Shown here: positions 25,391 through 35,000 of the stretch, one piece after another
Layout of the letters: each line of letters begins with the position of its first letter
How positions within the stretch are numbered: position 1 is the stretch's first letter
Translations under genes and position numbers: made by a program
Source of the DNA: Streptomyces sp. TSRI0281
Lineage (GTDB): Bacteria; Actinomycetota; Actinomycetes; Streptomycetales; Streptomycetaceae
Assembly: GCF_001905125.1 (NCBI RefSeq)
Contig: NZ_LWLE01000008.1
Span: 1-64,000, forward strand
Reading direction: 5' to 3'
DNA: 64,000 nt
Notes under the pieces: generated by a model
Database searches by the model: none
Seen by the model: the letters and a program-made list of their open reading frames with translations, nothing else
What the model was told of the DNA's origin: nothing

Positions 25391-25495
25391 TCACGGAGAC
25401 CGCGGCCCGCCGCGCCCAGGGCGACGGTGCAGACGAAGTGAGGCGAGCAGGGCGGTCAGGGGCCGTGCACGGGGTGCGGCTCGGGTCGCGCTCAT
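25391..25495 (-). pseudogene. Short signal-peptide-like frame, possibly a broken secreted-protein gene
   Basis: AGGAGG lies 9 bases before ATG 25495, which opens a 34-codon frame beginning MSATRAAPRARPLTALLASL and then stopping at 25391. If one or two bases are shifted after LLAS, the next frame reads FVCTVALGAAGRGL, which would complete a signal peptide. It may be the relic of a secreted enzyme (an amylase would fit the preceding operon) or a genuine tiny ORF. The rest of the 24982-25550 gap contains only the direct repeat and no convincing gene. Confidence 0.3.
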
Positions 25496-25550
25496 GACGC
25501 ATAACCTCCTGGGAGTGGAGATCGGCTGTCCGGCGGTCCGGCCTCGGGGG

Positions 25551-27155
25551 TCAGGAGAGCAGCCACACCGCCGTGTCCTGCGGGAGACGGCCGCTCTCGT
25601 CCAGGGGGCCGCTGGTGATCAGGACAGCTGTGTGGGCCGGGAGCGCTGCGGGCTCTTCGCCGAGGTTGACGACACAGGTCAGGCCGGGGCCGCGGCGGAA
25701 GGCCATGACTCCCCGCTCCGACGGGAGCCAGGTCAGCGGCTCACCCCGGAAGGCGGGGACGCCGCGCCGCAGCCGCAGCGCCTCGCGGTACAGCGTCAGC
25801 ATCGAGGCGGGGTCGGCGCTCTGGCGGTCGACGGCGTAGGCCGACCAGCCTTCCGGCTGCGGCAGCCACGGCTCGCCCGGTGTACCGAAGCCGCAGGCGG
25901 CAGCGTCGGCGACCCAGGGAAGGGGCACCCGGCAGCCGTCGCGCCCCGGGTCGGTGCCGCCGGAGCGGAAGTGCATCGGGTCCTGGATGCGGTCCAGGGG
26001 TACGTCGGCCTCGGGCAGGCCCAGTTCCTCACCCTGGTACACATAGACCGAGCCGGGCAGTGCGAGGGTCAGCAGGGCCGCGGCGCGGGCCCGGCGGGTG
26101 CCGAGCGCCGGGTCCGAGGGTGTTCCGAAGGTCTTCTCCGCGAAGTCGAACCCCGTGTCCTCGCGGCCGTACCGCGTCACGGTCCGGGTCACGTCGTGAT
26201 TGCACAGCACCCATGTCGCGGGGGCGCCGACCGGGGCGTGCTCGGCCAGCGTGTCGTCGATGGTCCGTCGCAGACGGTCGGGCCGCCACGGGCAGGCGAG
26301 GAAGTTGAAGTTGAAGGCGGTGTGCAGTTCGTCGGGGCGGAGGTAGCGGGCGAAGCGGTCGGAGTCCGGCAGCCAGACCTCGCCGACGAACACTGCGCGG
26401 TACTCGTCGGCGATGGCGCGCCAGGACCGGTAGATGTCGTGGAGCTCGTCCTGGTCGATGTAGGGGTGGGGGTCGACGCCCTCCACGAAGTCGGCGAGCG
26501 CCGGGTCCTTGGCGAGCAGCGCGGCGGAGTCGATCCGTACGCCGGCGACGCCCCGCTCGAACCAGAAGCGCAGCACCTCTTCGTGCTCGCGGCGGACGGC
26601 GGGGTGGGCCCAGTTGAGGTCGGGCTGTTCGGGTGTGAAGAGGTGGAGGTACCACTCGCCGTCCGGCACCCTGGTCCAGGTGCGTCCCGAGAACTGGGAG
26701 GGCCAGTTGTTGGGCGGGAGTTCGCCCTTTTCGCCCCGGCCGGGGCGGAAGTGGAAGAGCTCGCGCTCGGGGCTGCCGGGCCCGGCCTCCAGAGCCGCCC
26801 GGAACCAGGCGTGCTGGTCGGACACATGGTTGGGAACGATGTCGACGATCACCCGGATGCCGGACTCGCGGGCCTCGCCGATGAGTTTCTCCGCCTCGGC
26901 GAGCGTTCCGAAGGCGGGGTCGATCGTGCGGTAGTCGGCGACGTCGTAGCCGCCGTCGACGAGCGGGGAGACGTACCAGGGCGTGAACCAGAGGGCGTCG
27001 ACGCCCAGTTCGGCGAGGTAGGGAAGTTTCGTCCGGACGCCCGCGAGGTCCCCGGTGCCGTCGCCGTCACCGTCGGCGAAGCTTCGTGGGTACACCTGGT
27101 AGATGGCGGCGGAACGCCACCAGTCGTCGGTGTGTTCCGAGTGAGGGGCTGCCAC
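25551..27155 (-). CDS. aglA: GH13 alpha-glucosidase
   Basis: A 534-residue cytoplasmic glycoside hydrolase family 13 enzyme. It starts DDWWRSAAIYQVYPRSFADG, as do oligo-1,6-glucosidases and alpha-glucosidases, and has the four conserved regions: DIVPNHVSD, GVRIDSAALL with nucleophile Asp209, VFVGEVWLPD with acid/base Glu259, and LCNHDVTR with transition-state Asp321. It should hydrolyse alpha-linked gluco-oligosaccharides brought in by the ABC transporter encoded just upstream. GTG 27155 follows AAAGGA. The symbol follows the Streptomyces alpha-glucoside operon, by analogy only. Val after the Glu260-equivalent and the lack of a signal support an intracellular alpha-glucosidase. Confidence 0.87.
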   Translation of the reverse strand: MAAPHSEHTDDWWRSAAIYQVYPRSFADGDGDGTGDLAGVRTKLPYLAELGVDALWFTPWYVSPLVDGGYDVADYRTIDPAFGTLAEAEKLIGEARESGIRVIVDIVPNHVSDQHAWFRAALEAGPGSPERELFHFRPGRGEKGELPPNNWPSQFSGRTWTRVPDGEWYLHLFTPEQPDLNWAHPAVRREHEEVLRFWFERGVAGVRIDSAALLAKDPALADFVEGVDPHPYIDQDELHDIYRSWRAIADEYRAVFVGEVWLPDSDRFARYLRPDELHTAFNFNFLACPWRPDRLRRTIDDTLAEHAPVGAPATWVLCNHDVTRTVTRYGREDTGFDFAEKTFGTPSDPALGTRRARAAALLTLALPGSVYVYQGEELGLPEADVPLDRIQDPMHFRSGGTDPGRDGCRVPLPWVADAAACGFGTPGEPWLPQPEGWSAYAVDRQSADPASMLTLYREALRLRRGVPAFRGEPLTWLPSERGVMAFRRGPGLTCVVNLGEEPAALPAHTAVLITSGPLDESGRLPQDTAVWLLS

Positions 27156-27298
27156 GTGACGGTCCTTTCGGGCAGGGGTTTCTCCGCCACCGGCCCGGAC
27201 GGCAGGGCGTCGAAGAACGGGCCGGCGGCGGAGGCTTCATGGAGATACGGGAGTGTGGTCGTGCTGGGTGCGGGGGTATTGGGGATGCGCGCGGGCGC

Positions 27299-28174
27299 TC
27301 AGCCCTTGATTCCCCCTGCGGTGAGGCCGCTCATGATGTTGCGCTGGAAGATCAGGAAGATGAGCAGCGTGGGCAGGGACGCGATGGTGAGCGCGGCGAT
27401 CAGCACGTTCTCGGGTACCCCGGTGGAGAGCGAGTAGATACCGACGTTGAGTGTCTGCATGGCCGGGTCGGGCAGGGTGAGCATCGGCCAGAGGAAGTCC
27501 TTCCAGACCCCCACCACGGCGAAGATGGAGACGACGCCGAGGATCGGCCGCGAGATGGGCAGCACGATCGACCACAGCGTGCGCATCGGTGAGGCTCCGT
27601 CCATGGAGGCGGCGTCCAGCAGCTCCTTCGGGATGGAGTCGAAGAACCTCTTCAGCAGGAAGATGTTGAAGGCGTTCGTCACGGACGGCAGCCAGATCAC
27701 CCACGGCGAGTTCAAGAGGTTGCGCTCCACGATCGGCACGTCCAGGACCGTGAGGTACTGCGGGACGACGAGCACGGTCGCCGGGATCATCAGGGTGGCG
27801 AGCATCATTCCGAGGATCGCCTTGCCGAACACCGGCCGGAGCCTGGAGAGGGAATAGGCCGCGGCCACATCGAAGATCAGCTGGAAGGCCAGGGCGCCGA
27901 AGGCGTAGTACAGCGTGTTGAAGAGGAGCCGGGAGAGGTCCATCACCTCCCAGGCCCGGGAGTAGTTCGCGGGGTTGAGCGACTCGGGGACGAACGTCGG
28001 GGGTGTCTGGACGACCTCCTGCGTGGTCTTGAGTCCGCCGGACGCCATCCAGTAGAGCGGTCCGAGAAAGACCAGGGTGAACAGGCCGACGACGAGTACG
28101 AACGTCACCCAGTAGACGATCCTGCCCCGGGGCCTTGCCAGTTGGGCCGGCGAGATGAGTGTGCGTGTGGACAT
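27299..28174 (-). CDS. Alpha-glucoside ABC transporter permease (MalG type)
   Basis: A 291-residue CUT1 permease with six helices. The EAA loop is ELLDAASMDGASPMRTLWSI followed by VLPISRPILGVVSIF, and the C-terminus IFQRNIMSGLTAGGIKG is the usual MalG ending. It begins 18 bases after the MalF-type gene and is followed after 143 bases by the alpha-glucosidase. The transporter probably imports maltose-, nigerose- or isomaltose-type oligosaccharides; the adjacent GH87 gene favours alpha-1,3-linked ones. Confidence 0.87.
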   Translation of the reverse strand: MSTRTLISPAQLARPRGRIVYWVTFVLVVGLFTLVFLGPLYWMASGGLKTTQEVVQTPPTFVPESLNPANYSRAWEVMDLSRLLFNTLYYAFGALAFQLIFDVAAAYSLSRLRPVFGKAILGMMLATLMIPATVLVVPQYLTVLDVPIVERNLLNSPWVIWLPSVTNAFNIFLLKRFFDSIPKELLDAASMDGASPMRTLWSIVLPISRPILGVVSIFAVVGVWKDFLWPMLTLPDPAMQTLNVGIYSLSTGVPENVLIAALTIASLPTLLIFLIFQRNIMSGLTAGGIKG

Positions 28175-28192
28175 CTGTCGTATCCCCCGGTC

Positions 28193-29152
28193 CTAGTCGT
28201 CCTCGGCGCGGCTGAGCTTCACGTACACGGCCGAGACCCCGGCCAGCAGTACGAGCAGGACCAGACCGAGCGCCGCCGCGGCGCCGTAGTTGTTGAAGTT
28301 GAAGGCGTATTGGTAGATGAGGTAGACGACCGTGGTGGTCGAGCCCTCGGGGCCCGCGCCGCCGGTGAGCAGGAACGGTTCGACGAAGACCTGCATGGTC
28401 GCGATGACCTGCATGAGCAGCAGCAGCGAGAGGATGAGCCGGGTCTGCGGAATGGTGACGTGCCAGATCTTGCGGAGGAGACCGGCCCCGTCCAGCTCGG
28501 CGGCCTCGTACAGCTCACCGGGGATTCCCTGGAGTGCGGCGAGGTAGATCAGGGTGGCGCCGCCCATGTTCATCCAGGTCGCCGCGACGACGACGGAGAG
28601 CATGGAGGTGTCGGGGTCCTGGAGCCATTGCTGCGCGGGCAGGCCGAAGAGGCCGAGGATCTCGTTGAGCAGGCCGTACCCCGGGTCGTAGAGGTACTTG
28701 AAGAGCAGTACGGAGGCGACCGGGGGCAGCATGACCGGCAGGTAGACCAGCAGCCGCAGATACCCCTGCGCGTGCCGGAACTCGTTGAGGACCACGGCGA
28801 CGACGAACGGGACGGCGAAGCCGAGGACCAGTGCGAGTGCGGTGAACAGGAGGGTGTTGCGCCATGCCTGCCAGAACGCCGGGTCGTTGAGGACGGTGCT
28901 CAGATTGGACAGGCCGGCCCAGGTGGTCCGTCCGTCCTCGGTCTTCTGGAAGGCGAGGACGAACTCCCGCACCATCGGGTACCAGGAGAACAGGGAGAAG
29001 CAGATCACGGCGCCGATCAGGAAGCCGTGGGCCGTGAGATTGCGGCGCAGGTGCTTGGTGAACGCTCCGCCGGACGGCTGGGGACGGTCCCCGTGGAGCC
29101 CGGTGTCGCGGGGCTCCTTCGCGGTCGTCGTGGAGAGAGTGGGGGCCGACAT
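28193..29152 (-). CDS. Alpha-glucoside ABC transporter permease (MalF type)
   Basis: A 319-residue permease: a polar N-terminus, first helix near FLIGAVICFSLFSWYPMVRE, EAA motif ELYEAAELDGAGLLRKIWHV followed by TIPQTRLILSLLLL, and a C-terminal FLLTGGAGPEGSTTTVVYLI. ATG 29152 starts MSAPTLSTTTAKEP; the frame upstream of it is shadow of the binding-protein gene. A stable hairpin separates it from the binding-protein gene upstream, which would let the lipoprotein be made in excess. Confidence 0.87.
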   Translation of the reverse strand: MSAPTLSTTTAKEPRDTGLHGDRPQPSGGAFTKHLRRNLTAHGFLIGAVICFSLFSWYPMVREFVLAFQKTEDGRTTWAGLSNLSTVLNDPAFWQAWRNTLLFTALALVLGFAVPFVVAVVLNEFRHAQGYLRLLVYLPVMLPPVASVLLFKYLYDPGYGLLNEILGLFGLPAQQWLQDPDTSMLSVVVAATWMNMGGATLIYLAALQGIPGELYEAAELDGAGLLRKIWHVTIPQTRLILSLLLLMQVIATMQVFVEPFLLTGGAGPEGSTTTVVYLIYQYAFNFNNYGAAAALGLVLLVLLAGVSAVYVKLSRAEDD

Positions 29153-29207
29153 CGTCGCCTCCTCGGTGCGGAAGTGCCGGAGCGCGGTCCGGGCTGGGAC
29201 GAGACGC

Positions 29208-29230
29208 GGGGGCCGGGCGGCCCGGCCCCC
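29208..29230 (-). terminator. Attenuator hairpin between binding-protein and permease genes
   Basis: GGGGGCCGG and CCGGCCCCC pair across a short loop, directly after the binding-protein stop codon at 29239. Such hairpins commonly reduce expression of permeases relative to binding proteins in sugar operons. Confidence 0.6.
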
Positions 29231-29238
29231 GATGCCGG

Positions 29239-30654
29239 CTACTGGTTGGCGAGGACCTGGTTGACCTGTGCCTCGGCGGTGGCGAGCAGCTTGTCGATGT
29301 CGGCGTCCTTGTTGGTGAGGATGCCCGACATCACGTTGTCGATGACCTTGTAGACCTCCTGGGCCTTCGGCGGCTCGGCCTTGCCCGCGACGGGGTTGTC
29401 CATGAAGGTCTTGAAGTTCGCGACCGGCATGGTGGCGTGCTCGATGCGGGCGGCGTCGTCCTTGGTCTTGGACCCGTTCAGCCAGAAGTTGGGCTGGGGA
29501 ACGCCCACGGGCAGCTTGTCCGCCTTGGTGCGGGCCCAGGCGAACTGCCCCTTGCCGACGGTGAGGTTCTTGAAGTTCAGCCAGGCGACAGCGGCCTTGA
29601 TCCGGTCGCCCGGGATCCCCTTCTTGACCATGTAGTTGTTGCCACCGGCCAGGGTGTTCTTCGCGCCGGGTATCGGTCCCATGCCGAAGTTCTCGTACTC
29701 CGCGCCGAGTTGCTGGACCATGTACGCGATGTCGTCGGGCGCGGCGAGGAACATGCCCAGTTTGTCGGTGGCGATCTGCTTCTGCAGATCGCCCCACTTG
29801 AGCAGCTGGGTCCTGCCCATGCTGTCGTCCTCCCAGCGCATGGCGTGGAGGTTCTCGGCGACCTGCTTGCCGAGGTCGTTGCTGAAGGCGGCCTTCTTGC
29901 CGCTCGCGTCGACGACCACACCGCCGACGCTGTACATCTGCGCGGTGAAGTGCCAGCCGCCGGTGTTGCCGGCGCTGTACTCCCCGAACCCGGCGATGCC
30001 CCTGCCCAGGCCCGCGATCTTCTTGGCCGCGGTGCGGACCTCTTCCCAGGTGCGCGGCGGGGCGTCGGGGTCCAGGCCCGCCTGCTGGAACAGCTTGCGG
30101 TTGACGAGCAGGCCCATCGTGTAGTTGCTGGTGGGCAGGCCGTACAGCTTGCCGTCCTGCTTGAGCGAGTCGAGGACGTTCGGGTCGATGTCCTTGAGCA
30201 GCGGCACGCTCTTGTCGTTGACGTAGGCGGTGATGTCCGCCGCGCCGTCGTTGTCGAGGACCTGCGGCAGGTCGGTGAAGTACGTGTAGAACACGTCCGG
30301 TTGCGACTTGGCCTTGAGCATCGCGGTGAAGCGCGGCGGCTCCAGACACTGGCCGGGGGTGGAGCGTCCCTCGACGGTGACCTTGGGGTACGTCTTGTTG
30401 AACTCGGCGACGTCCTCCTTCCACTCCTTGAGCTCGGCCGCCTTCGCCGCGGGGGGCATGCAGTCGATCGTGAGTGTCACCTTGGTCTTCGGGTCCAGCG
30501 GGGCGGCGGGGTCGGAGTTCCCGCCGCCGTCGGATCCACCGCTGCCGTTGTTGCTGCTGCTCGTGCCGCAGGCGGCGAGCGCGGTCAGCGTGAGCGCGGA
30601 GACGAGGGCGACCGCACTGGAGCGGCGGGTACGACGGAACCGGGCACTTCTCAT
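29239..30654 (-). CDS. Alpha-glucoside ABC substrate-binding lipoprotein
   Basis: A 471-residue solute-binding protein. The signal MRSARFRRTRRSSAVALVSA ends at a lipobox (LAAC) and is followed by a Ser/Gly/Asn-rich linker. Body segments such as EWKEDVAEFNKTYPKVTVEG, PDVFYTYFTDLPQVLDNDG, LYGLPTSNYTMGLLVNRKLF and TWEEVRTAAKKIAG are typical of the CUT1 family. ATG 30654 follows AAGGGG; upstream extensions of the frame have no conserved sequence. It is the first transporter gene after the LacI regulator. Confidence 0.87.
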   Translation of the reverse strand: MRSARFRRTRRSSAVALVSALTLTALAACGTSSSNNGSGGSDGGGNSDPAAPLDPKTKVTLTIDCMPPAAKAAELKEWKEDVAEFNKTYPKVTVEGRSTPGQCLEPPRFTAMLKAKSQPDVFYTYFTDLPQVLDNDGAADITAYVNDKSVPLLKDIDPNVLDSLKQDGKLYGLPTSNYTMGLLVNRKLFQQAGLDPDAPPRTWEEVRTAAKKIAGLGRGIAGFGEYSAGNTGGWHFTAQMYSVGGVVVDASGKKAAFSNDLGKQVAENLHAMRWEDDSMGRTQLLKWGDLQKQIATDKLGMFLAAPDDIAYMVQQLGAEYENFGMGPIPGAKNTLAGGNNYMVKKGIPGDRIKAAVAWLNFKNLTVGKGQFAWARTKADKLPVGVPQPNFWLNGSKTKDDAARIEHATMPVANFKTFMDNPVAGKAEPPKAQEVYKVIDNVMSGILTNKDADIDKLLATAEAQVNQVLANQ

Positions 30655-30849
30655 GGGTGGACCCCTTCGGGCATGAACGTGGGAGTCGCCCCACCGCCGA
30701 TGCGTTGTGGGGCGTCGCACACTCAACCACCGCCGACAGGTGGACGCAATATGTCGCGCTGATTTCGTAATTGTTTGACAGATGGCCGTATGAGGCGCGC
30801 CGGGAGTGCGGGACCCGTCGAACGTTCCCGGCGATACGGACAGAGAAAT

Positions 30850-30877
30850 GCCCCGGCGCCCGTCCGAGTCGGACAGG
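30850..30877 (-). terminator. Terminator after LacI regulator
   Basis: GCCCCGG pairs with CCGGGGC, and the intervening CCCGTCCGA/TCGGACAGG bases pair as well, giving a long stem that ends in CATTTCTCTG on the minus strand. It lies 46 bases after the regulator stop codon, so the transporter operon needs its own promoter in 30655-30845. Confidence 0.6.
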
Positions 30878-30922
30878 GCCCCGGGGCTTCGCGACGTACG
30901 GGAGCGGGCCGGCGGCCGGCTT

Positions 30923-31930
30923 CTACCTCGGCACCTGGGCGGTCGAGCCCCGCACCACCAGTTCGGGCTCGAAGAGCAGTTCACCGGAGTGGGCCTCACC
31001 GCCCCGGATCTGGGCGCACAGCAGGTCGACGGCCGCGCGCCCCATCGCCTCGATGGGCTGGCGCACGGTGGTGAGCGGGGGCTCCGTGCAGTTCATGAAG
31101 GCCGAGTCGTCGTAGCCCACCACGGAGACGTCGCCCGGCACGGCGAGCCCGCGCCTGCGCGCCGCCCGGACGGCACCGAGGGCCAGCGGGTCGCTGGCGC
31201 AGATGATGCCGGTGACACCCCGGTCGAGCAGCCGCGAGGCGGCGGCCTGACCTCCCTCCAGGGAGAACATCGTGCGCTCGACGCACTCGCCGGACAGCCC
31301 GCCACCGTTGGCGCGTGCGACCTCCTGCGCGGCCGCCAGCTTGCGCCGCGAGGGGACGTGGTCGGTCGGGCCCAGCACCAGCCCGATGCTCTCGTGGCCC
31401 AGCGAGACCAGGTGGCGCCAGGCCTGTTCGACGGCGACGGCGTCGTCGCAGGAGATGCAGGGGAAGTCCAGGCTCTCGATCGCGGCGTTGATGAGGACCA
31501 CCGGGATCTTGCGCTCGGCGAGCTGCCGGTAGTGCTCGTGCGGGGCGTCCGCCTGGGCGAACAGACCGCCGGCGAAGACGACGCCGGAGACCTGCTGCTG
31601 GAGCAGCAGGTCCACGTAGTCGGCCTCGGAGACACCGCCCTTGGTCTGGGTGCACAGGACCGGTGTGAGGCCCTGCTGCGCCAGCGCACCGCCGATCACC
31701 TCGGCGAAGGCCGGGAAGATCGGGTTCTGCAGCTCGGGCAGGACCAGGCCCACGAGGCGCGCCCGCTCGCCCCTCAGCTGGGTCGGCCGCTCGTATCCGA
31801 GCACGTCCAGCGCGGTGAGCACGGACTGCCGGGTCGCCTGGGACACCCCCGGCTTGCCGTTGAGGACCCGGCTGACCGTGGCCTCGCTGACACCCACCTT
31901 CTTCGCTACCTGAGCAAGTCGTCGCGTCAT
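30923..31930 (-). CDS. LacI-family regulator (MalR-like)
   Basis: A 335-residue repressor. The N-terminal helix-turn-helix reads AQVAKKVGVSEATVSRVLNG, with hinge KPGVSQATRQSVLTALDVLG; the rest is a periplasmic-binding-protein-like effector domain (GLVLPELQNPIFPAFAEVIG, VLINAAIESLDFP, VVGYDDSAFM, ELVVRGSTAQ). Its sequence strongly resembles Streptomyces MalR-type regulators of maltose/alpha-glucoside use. It probably represses the transporter/glucosidase operon downstream and perhaps the GH87 gene upstream until an alpha-gluco-oligosaccharide is present. An inverted repeat (31945-31968) in its own promoter suggests autoregulation. Confidence 0.87.
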   Translation of the reverse strand: MTRRLAQVAKKVGVSEATVSRVLNGKPGVSQATRQSVLTALDVLGYERPTQLRGERARLVGLVLPELQNPIFPAFAEVIGGALAQQGLTPVLCTQTKGGVSEADYVDLLLQQQVSGVVFAGGLFAQADAPHEHYRQLAERKIPVVLINAAIESLDFPCISCDDAVAVEQAWRHLVSLGHESIGLVLGPTDHVPSRRKLAAAQEVARANGGGLSGECVERTMFSLEGGQAAASRLLDRGVTGIICASDPLALGAVRAARRRGLAVPGDVSVVGYDDSAFMNCTEPPLTTVRQPIEAMGRAAVDLLCAQIRGGEAHSGELLFEPELVVRGSTAQVPR

Positions 31931-31944
31931 GAACGCAAGACTAA

Positions 31945-31968
31945 CGCAAGCCCCGCAAACGGCTTGCG
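31945..31968. promoter_or_regulatory. Inverted repeat operator before LacI regulator
   Basis: CGCAAGCC (31945-31952) and GGCTTGCG (31961-31968) form a perfect 8-base inverted repeat spaced by 8 bases, 15 bases upstream of the regulator start codon. It is a good candidate for the LacI protein's own operator. Single CGCAAG half sites occur at 31934 and, upstream of GH87, CGCAAGCC at 36497. Confidence 0.6.
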
Positions 31969-32007
31969 CTAGTCCCGTGTATCGGTCGCGAGGGTTCCCC
32001 GTCCCTT

Positions 32008-35000
32008 CTACGGGTTGATATTGATCTTGAAGGTGGAGGTGGTGTTCCGGGTGTCGACCGCGTTGCCGGTGAACCGCAGACCGTTGAAGGTCACCTCACC
32101 GACCGCCGGTCCCTGCCCGGATTCCGGCAGTTCGTTCGCCCAGAGGCCGAACCCGGACTTGGCGTCGAACGCGTCCCCGCTCTTGCGGGCGCCCGAGATG
32201 GAGATGTCGGTGAAGATCGTGTCCTTGATCGGAAACTGGGGCTGACCGCCCACGTAGTTCGTCTGGAACATGACCCCGCTGTAGGTCGGATCGACGATGT
32301 CGACATGGTTGACCCTGATGCCCTGGAAGATCTTGGAGGCGGAGAACACCCAGATGCCCGGGAAGGTCTGCGCCCCCCAGAAGTGGCCGCCCGCCCGGAC
32401 GATGGAGATGTTCTCGAAGGTCGTCGGTTCGGTCCCGAAGCCGTTCATCGGGTAGCCGAAGTCCAGTGAGGAGATGGTGATCCCGGAGTAGACGAGCGTG
32501 TCCGCGATGCGGATGTTGCGGAAGGTGTTGTCGTAGCCCCCGTAGACGGCGACACCCGCGGCCCGCCAGGTCAGGATCGACGTCAGGTTCTCGTAGACGT
32601 TGTTCTTCATGTCCGCCCCGCCCGCGTCGATCGCGGAGAAGAGCGCGAAGCTGTCGTCACCCGTGGCACGCGCCTCGTTGTTGGACACGAGGTTGTCCGT
32701 CGACCCGTTGGTCATGTTGATGCCGTCGGCGAACATGTTCCGGATCCGGGAGTTCTTGATGGTGATCCGGTCGGTGTTGGCGCCCCAGTAGAGGCACACC
32801 ATGTGCTCGTTCCAGACATTGTCGATCACGATGTCGCTGACGTTGGCGAAGTCGAACACCTTCCCCGGTCCGTCGATCCGCGAGGTGTAGTTGCCGAAGT
32901 AGGCGAAGTTCGCGAACGACGACCCCTTCGCGGTGGCGTCCGCCCGGAACCCGATGTCGGTGTTCTCCTGTGTGCCGGGGGCCAGGAACTTCGTGTACCA
33001 GGGCCCGGCGCCGGTCACCTTCACCGCCTTGCCGTACACCTGGAACTTGCTCGACGTCCGGTACTCACCGGCGGGCAGGTAGACACCGACGAGCTTTCCG
33101 GTGGTGTCCATGCGCACCTTGTCCAGCGCGTTCTGCACATCCTGGTGCGTGAAACCGGCGGGCACGGTGTACGTCGCCGGATCCGGGTTGGCGACCGCCG
33201 CGGTCTGTTCCAGGCTGACGAAGTCGATCGCGTACGTGGAGGTGTTCGCGGCATCCTTCTGCAGCCGGATCCTGCTGCCCGCCGGGACCGTCTCGCCGAG
33301 CATGATGTGCGCCTCGTCGTAGATGTGGCGCGGTGCGCCCGAACCCGGGGAGTTGCCGGGCCCGGCCTCGGCGCCGTACAGCCAGGCGTACTTGGACGTC
33401 AGCGGGAGCGCCTTCTTCATGACACCGTCGACGTAGACATTGATCGTGGAGTCGATGCCCCCACCGCCCGGGGCGTCCGGGATGGAGTAGCGGGCCACCA
33501 GGGTGTTCGTCGAGGCTCGGGTGGTGAACTCGACGTACTCACCGGTCGCGTCCAGATTCACGGCCCTGCGGCCGGACGCCTCGCCCGCGATGTCCCCGAC
33601 CGTCCGGTTGGGGCCCACGGTCCGGGCGCCGCCACCGGCCGTGCCGTCCTCCGCCTCGTACATGTCGTACGGCATGTCGGCACCGCGGCCGACGAAGAGC
33701 GGCTGGGTGGAGGTGTTGTTCTGCCGCTTCACCGGCAGCTCATTGGCATCGTCGGCGACGACGACCTTGACGGTGTACGAGCCGTTGGCCGCGGCCCAGG
33801 TCCCGAGCCGTACGGCAGCGGCGGTGGCGCCGGGCTCGATGGTGCCGGTGAACGCGCCCGTCAGTGTCTTGACGGTGGCCCCCTTGGAGTCGGTCAGGGT
33901 GAGCATCACACCGTGGCCGCCCGGCCCGGAGGCGACGGTGCCCTGGTTCCCGATCGCGATGGAGAAGCTCACGTCATCGCCCGCGGCCGGGCTGGACGGT
34001 GAGGTGTTCACGGCAGCCGCGATCAGGTCGGAGCTGGCGACGGGCTTCACCACGAGGGGGTCGGGGCTGGTGAAGGTGTTGTTGGACTCGTTCTGCTCGA
34101 TGACCTCGTTCGCCTCGTCGACGACCGCGCTCAACGGGTAGGTGCCCGCGTCCCGGGCCCCGATGGAGGCACTGACGGTGGTCTGTGCCCCGGCGGCCAG
34201 CGCTCCGACCGGTGCGGTGGCGGCCTTCGTGCCGCCGAGACGGAAGTCCACCTTTCCGGCGGGCGCCGCGAGCGGGCCGCTGTTGCGCACGGTGGCCCTG
34301 AGGGTGATGTCGTCCGACTCGACCGGTGCGGCGGGCGACGCCGTCAGCCCGGTGACCTCAAGATCCGGGTTGGGCGCGGGGACCCCGATGACCTGGAACT
34401 CCGCGATCTGTCCGGCCGACGAGCCGGTGTTGGCGGTGAACTTCAGCTGTACGTCGGCGACCCGGGCGCTGACGGGGACGGTGACGCCGTTCCCGCTCGC
34501 CGGGTCGAACGGGTAGCTCTTGGCGGCGACGAGCCCGGTGAAGGAGGTGGCGCTCTGTTCCCGGCCCAGGACCTCGATCGTCTGGTTGCGGGCCGACCAC
34601 GCGTTGTCCGGGTTGAGCTTGAGGGCGAGGCCGCTGATGTCGGCGTTCGCGCCCAGCTTGACGGTGAGGGTGTGGGGGTAGCTGCCGCCGGCCCCCTCCC
34701 AGTAAGTGGTGACGCTGTTGTCGTTGGCATTCGCCGCGACGAAGGTGTGGACCACGGAGGACGCGCTGATCGGCTTGCCGACCGCGAGGTTGGACCCGGC
34801 GCTGCCGGAGCCGTTGCGCGTGACGGAGTTACTGTCGGCGGACCGGTTCCCGGCGGCGTCCTTGGCCCGGACCACGTAGCTGACCGTGGTGGCGGCCGGC
34901 TGGGTGTCGGTGTAGGTGGTCACGTTCCCGGCGACGCTGCCGCGGAGCGTGTTGTTGGCGTAGATGTCGTAGCCGGTGACGCCGGTGTTGTCCAAGGACG

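Noticed and set aside
24918..25502. 194-codon minus-strand frame overlapping the peptide gene
   Set aside because: Arg/Ser/Pro-rich composition with no domain pattern; the ribosome site at 25505 is too close to its ATG and fits ATG 25495 better.
26189..26827. Threonine/serine-rich minus-strand frame inside the alpha-glucosidase
   Set aside because: A compositional shadow of the GH13 gene in a shifted frame.
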